This document shows, piece by piece, positions 41,902 through 51,179 of a stretch of 64,000 bases of DNA (the stretch's first letter is position 1; every line of letters starts with the position of its first letter). Made by a program: the position numbers and the translations under genes. Origin of the DNA: an uncultured Christensenella sp. (GTDB lineage: Bacteria > Bacillota > Clostridia > Christensenellales > Pumilibacteraceae); contig CAJUGC010000011.1 of assembly GCA_910585955.1 (NCBI GenBank), positions 1 through 64,000 of the forward strand, written 5' to 3'. Below the pieces are notes generated by a model. That model was not told the DNA's origin, searched no databases, and saw only the letters and a list, made by a program, of their open reading frames with translations.

Positions 41902-43572
41902 ATGGACACCGTAACCGTAATCACCTCTATCCTGTCGCTTATCGCAGGAGTGGGCATATTCCTTATCGCCTGCTCGATGATGAGCTCGAATCTCGAGGCG
42001 CTCGGCAGCAAGAAACTTAAAGCGCTGTTTGCAAAGACGTCGAAAAGCAAACTTGTGGGCGTAGGCGTAGGCGCGGCGACAACCGCAGTCATTCAAAGCT
42101 CCAGCGCGACTTCGGTCATGGTAATCGGTTTCGTAAACGCAGGCATAATGACGCTCGCGCAAGCCGCGACAGTAATATTCGGAGCAAACATAGGAACGAC
42201 CATCACGGGACAGCTCGTTGCGCTCGGTATGTTCGGCACGGGATCGGTTTCCACTTCCGTTATATTTGCCACCTTTGCGGGCATAGGCGCGTTTATACTC
42301 GCATTTGCGAAGAAAGACCGCACGCAAAAAGTCGGCGGCATCATGGCTGGCTTCGGTATGCTGTTCGTGGGGCTTTCGATGATGAGCGGAGCAATGGGCT
42401 ATTTCTCGGAACTCGAGTCGGTGAAAAACTTTCTCGCTTTTTTCGAAAATCCCTTCCTGCTCGTTCTCATAGGCGCGGCATTCACCGCCATTGTGCAAAG
42501 CTCTTCCGTCATGACGTCGATGGCAATCACTATGGTCGTAACGGGACTCATTTCCCTTAATCAAGGTATTTATATCACAATGGGTTCTAATATCGGCACC
42601 TGTGTCACCGCCCTTATCGCCGGTCTTACGAGCACGAAAAACGCAAAGCGCACGGCGCTCATACACCTCATCTTCAACGTAAGCGGCGTAATCGTATTTA
42701 TGCTTATAGGAATGTTCATGCGTTTCGGCGGCATTGATTACGGCTATTTGTTCGGCAAGATGTTTCCGCACGCACCGCAAATACAGCTTGCGATGTTCCA
42801 TACGATTTTCAATGTCGCGACGGTAGCGATCGTTCTGCCGCTGACAAACCTGCTCGTAAAACTCGTAACGAAGATTGTGCCCGAAAGCAGAAAAAAAGAC
42901 GAAGAGGACGGCTCTCCTCGCTTTGCGTTCGTCGAAGAACATATGCTGATGAACCCGCCTATTGCCGTCCAGCAAACTAAACGGGAAATTCTGCAAATGG
43001 CGAAAACAGCTCTCGAGAACTTCGACATTTCCGTCGACATAGTCTGCTCGCTCGATTACGCGAAAGTCGAGAACTTCCGAGCAAACGAAAAGCAACTTAA
43101 CTTTCTCAATAAAGAACTGGCTAAATTCATAGTAAAACTTTTGAAAGCCGACCTCGGAGAAAAAGACCGAATATATCTTTCGACGGCATTCCGTTCCATA
43201 ACCGATCTCGAACGCGTAGGCGACTATGCGGAAAATATAGTGGAATATGCGGACAGGCTCAAAGACGCGAACGAAACATTCTCCGCCGAAGCTCAGACAG
43301 AAATACGCGACTTGAAAAAGCTCGTTCACGAGCTATACGACAGCGCCATAAAGGCGTATACGGAAGGCGACAAAATCGCGTTGCGGAAGGCATACGCAAC
43401 AGAGGAAGCCGTAGACGACTTCACCGCGCAAATGGCCGAAAACCACATAAAGCGGCTCGGTAAAGGCGACTGCACCCCCGAAGTGGGCGCACAGTATCTT
43501 TCTCTTTCGACCAACGTCGAGCGTATCGCGGATCACTATATAAACGTAGCCAAAACCATAAAAGCGCTGTGA
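41902..43572 (+). CDS. Na/Pi cotransporter family protein with C-terminal PhoU-like domain
   Basis: A 556-residue membrane protein. The first about 340 residues hold two inverted Na/Pi-symporter repeats, each with a QSSS motif (65-68 and 199-202) and a GxNIGT motif (GANIGTT, GSNIGTC). A cytoplasmic helical PhoU-like domain (about 350-556) follows, with the expected SITDLERVGDYAENI and NVERIADHYINVA segments. Bacterial members are thought to move phosphate with sodium, in or out of the cell. The start ATG 41902 follows AAGGAGACA. It is unusual that the leader carries a candidate Mn2+ riboswitch. Confidence 0.92.
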   Translation: MDTVTVITSILSLIAGVGIFLIACSMMSSNLEALGSKKLKALFAKTSKSKLVGVGVGAATTAVIQSSSATSVMVIGFVNAGIMTLAQAATVIFGANIGTTITGQLVALGMFGTGSVSTSVIFATFAGIGAFILAFAKKDRTQKVGGIMAGFGMLFVGLSMMSGAMGYFSELESVKNFLAFFENPFLLVLIGAAFTAIVQSSSVMTSMAITMVVTGLISLNQGIYITMGSNIGTCVTALIAGLTSTKNAKRTALIHLIFNVSGVIVFMLIGMFMRFGGIDYGYLFGKMFPHAPQIQLAMFHTIFNVATVAIVLPLTNLLVKLVTKIVPESRKKDEEDGSPRFAFVEEHMLMNPPIAVQQTKREILQMAKTALENFDISVDIVCSLDYAKVENFRANEKQLNFLNKELAKFIVKLLKADLGEKDRIYLSTAFRSITDLERVGDYAENIVEYADRLKDANETFSAEAQTEIRDLKKLVHELYDSAIKAYTEGDKIALRKAYATEEAVDDFTAQMAENHIKRLGKGDCTPEVGAQYLSLSTNVERIADHYINVAKTIKAL

Positions 43573-43670
43573 CAAATCTATCCGAACCCAAACTTTAATC
43601 AAATCGATAAGATGTTTTTCGCTTTTAATTATCTTGGAGCGAAAAAATATCGACGCTTTATAATTCAATC

Positions 43671-43709
43671 AAAAAAAGAACTCGCCCTTATTGGTTTGAG
43701 TTCTTTTTT
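43671..43709. terminator. Bidirectional terminator between the Na/Pi gene and the ankyrin operon
   Basis: AAAAAGAACTC and GAGTTCTTTTT pair with a 14-base loop and flanking A and T runs. Confidence 0.85.
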
Positions 43710-43773
43710 ATGTATCCGAAAAATCTTGAAATTACAAATCGGTTCTATCGACGTTTTCTTTTATTTCAGCCGA

Positions 43774-44754
43774 TCAGTTTTCCGCGCCCGCCATAAGGAG
43801 CTGCTCTACTATCTCGGTAAAGCCGGCTTCGGACGCATAATAAAGCGCGCTGTGCTGCTCGTTGTCTACGGCGTTCACGTTTGCGCCCTTTTCTATGAGC
43901 ATTGCCGTAAAGTCGTTTTTCCCTCGGTATGCCGCGCAAATAAGAGGTGTTTTACCGTCTCCCGTTTTGGCGTTTATATCCGCGCCCGCATCCAAAAGCG
44001 CTTTCCCGATAAACTGCTCGCCATCGTCGGCGGCAACGTGTATAGGAAGTATGCCGTCGATATTCGAAATATCCGGCTCGGCGCCGGCGGCAAGTAACTT
44101 TTCAACAATGACAAGATTGGCTCGGCGCACCGCAAGAAACAGCGGTGTCTCCCCGTCGTCGTTGATTTTATTGACATCGGCATCCTTTTCGATGAGCACT
44201 TTGACCACTTCGGTCTGCTCGTTCCAACAAGCATGGTGCAAAGTCGTATTTCCGTTCGCGTCCGTATGCTCTCCATCGTTTTGCGACAGCGCTTTGACAA
44301 GCTCCCGTAATCCGGCGGAAGTCGCGTAGTCAATTGCTTTATTGTTATTGTTATCTTTCAATGATATGTCTACGCCATCGAACGCAAGATATTTGAGCGC
44401 CGCGTCCGTCTTGCCGTTTCTTGCAAGCAACATCAGCGGAGTTACGCCTTCTTTATCCGTGCAGTTGACGTCGGCGCCTGCTCCTACCAACTGCGATATG
44501 ATATCAGCATTGCCGGTTTCCGCCGCATAATGTATGGGGTAACGCGTAGCCACATTCGAAAGATTTGCGTCTGCGCCTGCTTCCAAAAGCATTTTCACAA
44601 GATCGCGCGCGTTTTTCATACAAGCGTAAATCAACGGCGTATTGCCCGATTCGTCGCGCTTATCCACATTGACTCCGCCGCGCTTCAAAAACATTTGAAC
44701 CACGCTTTTCTGGTTGTTTTTGCAAGCTTGTAAAAGCATATTATCGAGTTGCAT
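43774..44754 (-). CDS. Ankyrin-repeat protein (fourth gene of the ankyrin operon)
   Basis: A 326-residue soluble protein made almost entirely of about nine to ten ankyrin repeats (units such as GNTPLIYACMKN, GETPLFLAVRRAN and GKTPLICAAYRGKN). No signal peptide, membrane helix or catalytic domain was found. Ankyrin stacks bind other proteins; the partner is unknown. The ATG at 44754 follows AAGGAGAG. It starts 12 bases after the TPR-like gene and is the last gene in a four-gene transcript from the promoter at 48,698. Confidence 0.88.
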   Translation of the reverse strand: MQLDNMLLQACKNNQKSVVQMFLKRGGVNVDKRDESGNTPLIYACMKNARDLVKMLLEAGADANLSNVATRYPIHYAAETGNADIISQLVGAGADVNCTDKEGVTPLMLLARNGKTDAALKYLAFDGVDISLKDNNNNKAIDYATSAGLRELVKALSQNDGEHTDANGNTTLHHACWNEQTEVVKVLIEKDADVNKINDDGETPLFLAVRRANLVIVEKLLAAGAEPDISNIDGILPIHVAADDGEQFIGKALLDAGADINAKTGDGKTPLICAAYRGKNDFTAMLIEKGANVNAVDNEQHSALYYASEAGFTEIVEQLLMAGAEN

Positions 44755-44766
44755 TTTCTACTCTCC

Positions 44767-45228
44767 TTAAAAATTCAATTGAATATTGTACTGTGATAAA
44801 AATCGTATGATCGGCGCAGCTTCACTCTCTCTCCCCAGCTTATGAAGGCATCGCGCCATCAGCCAACGAGTACGAATCAAATAATGCCGTCCACACTTTT
44901 CCGGCGCCGCAGGATCAAGCGGCATATATGATTCCGCCTCGCCTGCGGTTTCAAAGGCTTTTAAGTACAGCCTTCTGTCGGCAATATCGTATTCGGCACG
45001 ATTGGCATACGCCTTTTCCGCGCGCTTAAGATATGTAAGCGACTTTTCCCATTCGTCGAGCAGCCACATACACAAACCGCAATTAAACGATGCTGCGGGA
45101 TTGTTCGGTTGCTTTATATCCTTGCAAATGATATATGCGGCAGGCAAATCGCCGCACATAAGCGCACGATACAGCGGCTCGTCGGCAACGCCGTTATCCG
45201 GCGTGTTGTTTCTCCCCAAAAGTTCCAT
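44767..45228 (-). CDS. TPR-like protein in the ankyrin operon
   Basis: A 153-residue helical protein. The pattern of paired helices with alternating small and large residues (AAYIICKDIKQPNN, WEKSLTYLKRAEKAYANRAEYD, LMARCLHKLGRESEAAPII) suggests two or three degenerate tetratricopeptide units. No catalytic motif is visible. The ATG at 45228 has CGGAGGA upstream. It lies between two ankyrin genes with short gaps (17 and 12 bases), so it probably works with them, perhaps as an adaptor; that role is inference. Confidence 0.65.
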   Translation of the reverse strand: MELLGRNNTPDNGVADEPLYRALMCGDLPAAYIICKDIKQPNNPAASFNCGLCMWLLDEWEKSLTYLKRAEKAYANRAEYDIADRRLYLKAFETAGEAESYMPLDPAAPEKCGRHYLIRTRWLMARCLHKLGRESEAAPIIRFLSQYNIQLNF

Positions 45229-45245
45229 GCTGTTCCTCCGACAAA

Positions 45246-47387
45246 CTACTCCATCATTTCCAAAACATCTTGCAAACGATTTTTAAGAGCAAAATCTTTT
45301 GCCGTTTCGCCTTTTTTGTTTTTGATCCGATAATTCGCTCCGCTCGACAGAAGCACGGTACAGTCGTATTCGTAACCGATTCTGCAAGCCGTGATCAGTG
45401 CGGTGTCGCCATCCCCGTCCTGCGCGTCGATATCCGCACCCATAGCGATCAACATTGGAAACAACGAAGGCAGATTTTCCGCCGCATAATGTATGGGGCG
45501 TTTGCCGGCCTTGTTTACTACATTTACGTTGACTCCGCGCATAATAAGCCCCGTAATCACATTCACATTTCGCACGGGATCGAAGTTTTTTCCGTCGGGA
45601 TAAACACATTTTTGCAACGCTTTCATAAAAAGAGTATTTCCCTCGGTGTCTTGAGCTTCCACATTTTTAAGTACGGAAACGATGTCTTGTTTCCCCTGAT
45701 AAACCTTATCGTAAACCGCCGCGCTTTTGTTTTCAAGTCCCGTAGGTTCAAGCAACAGATAAAACGACGGAAGCAAGCCGCATGCGTCGCAAACGGTTTC
45801 GTCGGCGGAGGCAATCAGCTTTTTCGCCGTCTGAAAATCGCCGTTCAGGCAAGCGAGCGCAAGCGGCGTCGATTCAAAGGAGACCTCCGAAGACCGAACG
45901 GGCGCTTTTGACGTCTTTTTCGTCAACTTATTATCCGACTTATTGTCCGATTTCTTGTACGGCTTGCTGTTCGACTTATTGTCAGTACGGTCACGTTCCG
46001 AATGTATAACAGTCGCGGCGGTCTTTGCGGGAGCGCGTTCCGCAGCGGTCTTTTTAACGGATACTTCCACCCTATTTACTTTTACCGTCCCATCTGCAAC
46101 GGACATACAAAGCTCGATCATATCGGAAAATCTTTCTTTAACGGCTAAATCCATTGCCGTTTTACCGTCGTTATTGACAGCTTCGAAATCCGCACCGTAG
46201 CGTACAAGTAAACAAGCCGTCCTTTCGGCATTTGCCGAGCACGCCGCCATAAGCGGATTGTTGCCGTCGTTATCACGCTCGTTTATTTCCGCACCGGCCT
46301 CTATCAGCATTTTCACGATATCCTCTGCGCCGGCCTCCGCCGCTTTATATAAAGCCGTTTCTCCTTTGTTGTTAGCGGCGTTCACGTTCACATCATCGCG
46401 CGCCAACAGTTCGGCGATTATTTCACCGTTATTGCTCGGGCACACATTTTTGCCGGATCGACTGTATTCTTCGCTTATACACGCTTTTATTAAAAGCGTG
46501 TTGCCATCGGAATCGAGAAAATCAGGATTTTTCAGAAGCGATACTATTGCTTTTTTATCGGGCTTTACGTCGTGTTCGGTGCCGAACGGAGCAAATAAAA
46601 CCGAGAACATTGCCGGTGTTCCTTCCGCATCGCAAAGCGTTTCGTCGGCGCCGGATTTTATCAGCATCTCGGCAAGTTCCGCATTGCCGTCGCGACAAGC
46701 GAGCGCAAACGGCGATACGCCGTAAGGATCGATATTATGTGTAGATAACTGCGCCTGTCCGCCCGCTTCGTCCACCTCAGCTCCGCATTTGAGCAAAGTT
46801 TCGACAAGTTTGCGCTTATTGGTCTCCACAGCGCACATCAAAGGCGTAAAACCGTAATTGTCGGAACGATTCAATTTATCGAAATCGAAATGCTCGGCTA
46901 TATATATCGGCAGTCTTTCGCTCTTTTCATAATCGAGCACACCGTAATCTTTAATTATTCGATGAGAGGCAAGATTCAAAATATTCTCGCCTGTCGTCTT
47001 TGCCGCATAAGCGTTCGCGCCCAAATCCACAACCTTTTGGAAAATTTCAGGCAATACATCGCTTTCGGCAAGCCGCAGTAAAAGAGTTTCTCTGTATTCC
47101 ATCTTGAAATTCACGTCGAACCCTTTGGATATAAGAAAAGAAAGCAATTGCACGCCTGCTTCGCCATACGGCTTGCCGTCTTTATCTCGTTGCGAATGTT
47201 CGCTGTCCGCCTTAGTCAAAGCCGATTCGAGAATATCGACTATTTCCTTTACGTCGTCATCGTCGTCAAAATCTATGCTTTTAATGTTGTCTTGTACTAT
47301 TTTGCACGCTTTATTTACGTCGATGCCTTCGTCATCGTCCATACATCTGAATACACGGCTTAAATCGCTAACCCATTGCGCATCCAT
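45246..47387 (-). CDS. Large ankyrin-repeat protein with low-complexity linker
   Basis: A 713-residue soluble protein. The first about 110 residues form a helical N-domain shared with the upstream paralogue (IDFDDDDDVKEIVDIL, FLISKGFDVNFK, LPEIFQKVVDLGANAYA). A first ankyrin block runs to about 430. A Lys/Asp/Asn/Ser linker (about 440-510, with repeated DNKS units) separates it from a second ankyrin block (about 515-713). The layout suggests duplication and fusion of two binding surfaces. The ATG at 47387 follows GGAGGAG. No enzyme domain or export signal is visible. Confidence 0.88.
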   Translation of the reverse strand: MDAQWVSDLSRVFRCMDDDEGIDVNKACKIVQDNIKSIDFDDDDDVKEIVDILESALTKADSEHSQRDKDGKPYGEAGVQLLSFLISKGFDVNFKMEYRETLLLRLAESDVLPEIFQKVVDLGANAYAAKTTGENILNLASHRIIKDYGVLDYEKSERLPIYIAEHFDFDKLNRSDNYGFTPLMCAVETNKRKLVETLLKCGAEVDEAGGQAQLSTHNIDPYGVSPFALACRDGNAELAEMLIKSGADETLCDAEGTPAMFSVLFAPFGTEHDVKPDKKAIVSLLKNPDFLDSDGNTLLIKACISEEYSRSGKNVCPSNNGEIIAELLARDDVNVNAANNKGETALYKAAEAGAEDIVKMLIEAGAEINERDNDGNNPLMAACSANAERTACLLVRYGADFEAVNNDGKTAMDLAVKERFSDMIELCMSVADGTVKVNRVEVSVKKTAAERAPAKTAATVIHSERDRTDNKSNSKPYKKSDNKSDNKLTKKTSKAPVRSSEVSFESTPLALACLNGDFQTAKKLIASADETVCDACGLLPSFYLLLEPTGLENKSAAVYDKVYQGKQDIVSVLKNVEAQDTEGNTLFMKALQKCVYPDGKNFDPVRNVNVITGLIMRGVNVNVVNKAGKRPIHYAAENLPSLFPMLIAMGADIDAQDGDGDTALITACRIGYEYDCTVLLSSGANYRIKNKKGETAKDFALKNRLQDVLEMME

Positions 47388-47408
47388 TTTGCAAACTCCT
47401 CCGTCTTG

Positions 47409-48662
47409 TTATATCATCAGTTCGAGAACGTCCGTCAACCCTTCTTCGACGGCTATATCCATCGCAGATTTTCCGTTGTTGTTCTTTATATTGAAATCTG
47501 CGCCCTTACGAACCAACAGACGCGCGCTCTTTTCAGCGGTGCTCATGCAAGCGAGCATAAGCGCGGTGTTGCCGGAATTATCCTGCGCATCGATATCCGC
47601 GCCTGCAGCTATGAGGTTTTTCAAGGCGGAATAGTCGGTAGCGGCAAAATGTATGGCGCATTGCCCCTTGTTGTTGACCGAATTTATGTTGACGCCGCGC
47701 TGAAGCAGCTCGTTTATTATATATTCGTTGTTTGCTCGGGAAATGTCCTTGTCGCTATTGTATCTGTATACGGTAAGCGCCTTCATCAACAGCGTATTAC
47801 CGTCAGAATCGGCAAAATCAGGGTTTTTCAACAGTTTGACTATTTCGCCCTTACGCTTATCGACTTCGGCTTGAAATTCCGCTCCTATCTCTTTTTTGCC
47901 GCCCGCAAACAAGAGAGAAAAGAGCGCGGGCGTTCCTTCCGCGTCGCACAGCGTTTCGTCTGCGCCCGAATCCAAAAGCATTTTTGCGATTTCCGCATTA
48001 CCGTATCGGAACGCCAGTGCAAGCGGCGAGACGCCATTCATTTTTATCCTGTTGTAACTTCCTTCTCCGCCTGTAGCGTCCACATTCGAACCGTTTTTCA
48101 AAAGCGTATCGATAAGCCGCGCCTTATTATTTATCACTGCATACATGAGCGGCGTCAAACCGCAACCGTCGGGACAGTCGAGACGCGACAAGTCGAAATT
48201 CTCGGCTATGTATATCGGCAACCTCTCGCTATTTTCGCAATCAATACAGTCCGGTTCCTCCGACACCGCAGCCGCAGCACAAGTAAGCGCATTTTTACCG
48301 TCATGGCGCTCTGCGTACGCGTCTGCGCCGAGATCTACAACCTTTTGGAAAATCTCGGGCATTATCTCGGACTCGGCAAGTTTTAATATCAGACAGTCGT
48401 TTTTGTTTATTTTGAAATTGACGTCAAAACCCTTGTCCATAAGAAACTTGAGAAAATCCAGTCCGTCCTCATACCTGGGCGTTTCGTTGCCGTCTATGTA
48501 AGTCAACGCTATTTTAATGATATCGATAAGCTCTTCTACGTCGTTTCTGTCGTCAAAATCTATTACTTCCAAGTTATTCTCGATTATTTGACAAGCGTTC
48601 TTCGGATCTCCCAAATTAGAAATGTAACAGAGCCTCAGTTCGTATCGAATATCATCATCCAT
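47409..48662 (-). CDS. Ankyrin-repeat protein, first gene of the ankyrin operon
   Basis: A 417-residue soluble protein with the same N-domain as its larger neighbour (IDFDDRNDVEELIDIIKIAL, FLMDKGFDVNFK, MPEIFQKVVDLGADAYA), then about eight ankyrin repeats. The shared unique segments show that the two genes arose by tandem duplication. The ATG at 48662 has a GGAGGC site and sits about 30 bases downstream of a perfect-consensus promoter. Comparable clusters in other bacteria include immunity or protein-binding factors, but nothing here fixes a function. Confidence 0.88.
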   Translation of the reverse strand: MDDDIRYELRLCYISNLGDPKNACQIIENNLEVIDFDDRNDVEELIDIIKIALTYIDGNETPRYEDGLDFLKFLMDKGFDVNFKINKNDCLILKLAESEIMPEIFQKVVDLGADAYAERHDGKNALTCAAAAVSEEPDCIDCENSERLPIYIAENFDLSRLDCPDGCGLTPLMYAVINNKARLIDTLLKNGSNVDATGGEGSYNRIKMNGVSPLALAFRYGNAEIAKMLLDSGADETLCDAEGTPALFSLLFAGGKKEIGAEFQAEVDKRKGEIVKLLKNPDFADSDGNTLLMKALTVYRYNSDKDISRANNEYIINELLQRGVNINSVNNKGQCAIHFAATDYSALKNLIAAGADIDAQDNSGNTALMLACMSTAEKSARLLVRKGADFNIKNNNGKSAMDIAVEEGLTDVLELMI

Positions 48663-48697
48663 ATGTCTGCCTCCGATAGGAAATATATAGCTTAAAT

Positions 48698-48726
48698 ATT
48701 ATATCACCGAAATAAAAATATGTCAA
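48698..48726 (-). promoter_or_regulatory. Promoter of the ankyrin operon
   Basis: On the minus strand perfect TTGACA (48721-48726) and TATAAT (48698-48703) with 17-base spacing. Confidence 0.85.
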
Positions 48727-48893
48727 AGGAATTTACCTTGCGCCCGCATGGCTCGCATATACTGCAAAGCCGACATCTCGACTGATTATTATAGAATCGC
48801 TCTGCAACTTGTATAAATCTTCATTTTGCCCAATCAATTTTAAACGATTGATTTCTTAATAACAGATAGCAACGTAGCCCCCACTTTTCGCTT

Positions 48894-49433
48894 TTAATAT
48901 TTCGTTGCGTGCGCAAATGAATTACAAGCTTGTCCGTCTGCCGACACCGCACCGTCGACATATGGCATCTTTGTATGAGACAACAGAGATGCCATACCGA
49001 ATCTTGTCTCGGACGGCAAAGGAGATAACGCGTAATCAATGGAAACCCCACCGCGCAACACCGAATCGTTTTTGATTCTCTCATAAATCTCTTGTCTGAT
49101 TTTTATACCGCAATCCGTCGGAAATAATTACAAACAATTTCTTATACTGTTGTCTTTGAATCTGCCGGAAAAATTGCGAACTTTTTTGAACGCCCGTAAA
49201 CTCCCATTTTGTTTGTTCGCTTTTGGCAAGATAACTTTGTTCGTAGTGCGATTCCAAACGACAGCATAGTTGCTCCGCTTGTCAATCGGATTTTCTATTT
49301 GATCGTAGCTCGTGACGAGATGTCTATAATGCAAATCTACTTTGCAGAGAGATTTTGTATAAAGCTTGATGTACTCGAACGATAGCATCCGTATCATATA
49401 CGAACTGCAAACGGTATGGCTTTTAAAAAACAC
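48894..49433 (-). pseudogene. Possible decayed gene: 180-codon frame interrupted by one in-frame TAA
   Basis: A minus-strand frame runs from a GTG at 49433 to a TAA at 49128 and then continues in the same frame, without another stop, to 48894. The second half (GIKIRQEIYERIKNDSV...DYALSPLPSETRFGMASLL) has a protein-like composition. I do not recognise a family. No ribosome binding site or promoter is clear. It lies in a 793-base gap whose remainder, apart from the ankyrin promoter, shows no feature. It could be a remnant of a lost gene at the end of the acylation operon, or chance. Confidence 0.35.
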
Positions 49434-49455
49434 AATTTCGCGCCCTTTGATTTAT

Positions 49456-50931
49456 TCAAAATTGAAAATATGCAAAAGCGCTCGAATCCCGAGTTGCAAT
49501 AAACGCAAGCCAAAAAAGCGCTATCGCCATAACGCAGTAAAACATAGTAGCGATATTTTCGGAATAAACGGTGCGCTCGTAGGTTTTACTTGTCTTAACT
49601 TTCGGCATAGTCTGCTTGCTTCTCGCAAAATCGTAGATGAATACCATACAGACGATACTTGCCGCTATTTGTATAAACCCGAGACCGTCAAGTTCCATGA
49701 ACTTAAAAGCGTCAGTCAAGGAACCGAAAGCCGTAACAAGGCGTGCAAATGCCGTACCGAGAGACGCTGTATCTGGAGAACGGAAAATGATTGCCGCAGG
49801 CACAAAGACTATACAGAACATAAACGCGCGCCTGAGAAGAGTTACGAGAGCGTTATCTTTAAATCTTGCGTCAAGCTTTTTCAGCGGAGCGCTCAAAAGG
49901 CTTTCCATGCACACAAAGAACGCCGCATACAAGCCCCACAACACATATGTCCAATTCGCACCGTGCCAAAGTCCGCATAAGGCAAAAACGATTATCGTAT
50001 TGAAAATCTTGCGAGCCTTGCCCTTCCTGTTTCCTCCGAGAGGGATATACAAATAGTCGGTAAACCATTTGTTCAGAGTTATGTGCCAGCGACGGAAAAA
50101 CTCGGTATAGCTTTTTGCGAGATAGGGTCTGTCGAAATTCTCCGTCAGCTTTATTCCCATCATGCGCGCAACGCCGAGCGCTATTTCGGAATACCCCGCA
50201 AAGTCGCAGTACATCTGCACGCAGAACAGTACGGCACCGAGGTAAATCGACGCAGAACTCGCCGTCTGTAACGAAGCAAACACCCTGTCTACATAAATAC
50301 CGCACATATCGGCGACAACGCACTTTCGAAAAAAGCCGCAAAGCGCCATTTTAAACCCTGCCGTCATATCCTCCGAACTAAAGTCATGCTTTTTCTTGAG
50401 CTGCGGAATGAGATCGCCGGGGCGCTCTATGGGTCCCGCGACGAGCTGCGGGAAGAACGACACGAAAAGAGCATAATAGCCAAAGTGTATTTCCGCCTTT
50501 ACCGTTCCCCTGTACACGTCTATGACGTACGACAGCGTCTGGAACGTATAGAAAGAAATGCCCACGGGTAAGAGAAGTCCGAGCGCGAAACCGTCGAGCC
50601 CCAAAGAAAGCATATTGAGAAAGTCGACGACGCTCGCGCACAGAAAGTCGAAGTACTTAAAAAAGACGAGAACGCCGAGACATATGATTATCGTCAACGC
50701 GAGAAAAAGTTTTTTCAACCGCTTTCTCTTCGTCTTTTCCATGGCAAGCGCGAAGCCGTAGGAGACGACGGTCGTTCCCGCAATGAGAAAGACGAGCCAC
50801 GCGTTCCAGCTCATATAAAAGTAGTACGATGCGGCAAGCAGCATTATCCAGCGGACTTTGTGCGGAAGCACGAAATACAGCACAAGCACGACCGCAAGGA
50901 ACAGTAAAAAGCCGAGGGAATTGAAATTCAT
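49456..50931 (-). CDS. MBOAT-family O-acyltransferase (AlgI/DltB-like)
   Basis: A 491-residue polytopic membrane protein with about ten to twelve helices. The MBOAT signature PVGISFYTFQTLSYVIDVYRG, the conserved FFPQLVAGPIER, the YxEFFRRWHIT segment with His283 and LWHGANW with His323 are all present. Such proteins pass acyl groups across the membrane to polymers such as alginate, teichoic acid or peptidoglycan. Here the neighbours are an AMP-forming ligase and two SGNH-domain surface proteins, a set analogous to dlt or alg acylation systems. ATG 50931 with AAGGAGA; it overlaps the small membrane-protein gene by four bases. It is the last gene of the operon. Confidence 0.92.
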   Translation of the reverse strand: MNFNSLGFLLFLAVVLVLYFVLPHKVRWIMLLAASYYFYMSWNAWLVFLIAGTTVVSYGFALAMEKTKRKRLKKLFLALTIIICLGVLVFFKYFDFLCASVVDFLNMLSLGLDGFALGLLLPVGISFYTFQTLSYVIDVYRGTVKAEIHFGYYALFVSFFPQLVAGPIERPGDLIPQLKKKHDFSSEDMTAGFKMALCGFFRKCVVADMCGIYVDRVFASLQTASSASIYLGAVLFCVQMYCDFAGYSEIALGVARMMGIKLTENFDRPYLAKSYTEFFRRWHITLNKWFTDYLYIPLGGNRKGKARKIFNTIIVFALCGLWHGANWTYVLWGLYAAFFVCMESLLSAPLKKLDARFKDNALVTLLRRAFMFCIVFVPAAIIFRSPDTASLGTAFARLVTAFGSLTDAFKFMELDGLGFIQIAASIVCMVFIYDFARSKQTMPKVKTSKTYERTVYSENIATMFYCVMAIALFWLAFIATRDSSAFAYFQF

Positions 50932-51179
50932 TTCTTTTCGTCTCCTTGCCTGTAAAACGCGGACAGGTAGACGACGAGAAACACGAGCGTGGCAGTACCG
51001 ATCTCTTCGAGTCGCGCGCCCGACAGCAGCGCGTAAGCGGACGCCGCGCAAAATACCGCTGCCGACAGCGCCGTGAATATGTAGCCCGAAGCTTTCTTTA
51101 CTCTGTCGAATACGATAAGCGCGAGCGCCGCCGCATACAGCAGAAGCAGAACGGGCGTTGTCAAGATTACGCTTTCCAT
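50928..51179 (-). CDS. Small three-helix membrane protein in the acylation operon
   Basis: An 83-residue protein with three hydrophobic segments (about 5-23, 30-50 and 60-76) and a charged C-terminal tail. I do not recognise its family. It overlaps both neighbours (13 bases with the ligase gene, four with the MBOAT gene), so it is translated as part of the same coupled set. By analogy with DltX, the small protein of dlt operons, it may help assemble the acyltransferase; this is inference, as sequence similarity is not evident. Confidence 0.65.
   Translation of the reverse strand: MESVILTTPVLLLLYAAALALIVFDRVKKASGYIFTALSAAVFCAASAYALLSGARLEEIGTATLVFLVVYLSAFYRQGDEKK

Noticed and set aside
41782..43329. 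Long open frame (515 codons) on the minus strand opposite the Na/Pi symporter gene
   Set aside because: It is antisense to a clearly conserved symporter and has a Cys/His/Arg-rich composition typical of a shadow frame.
48821..49084. 87-codon minus-strand frame in the gap after the ankyrin operon
   Set aside because: Cys/Arg-rich, no ribosome binding site, and it overlaps a more protein-like frame in another phase.
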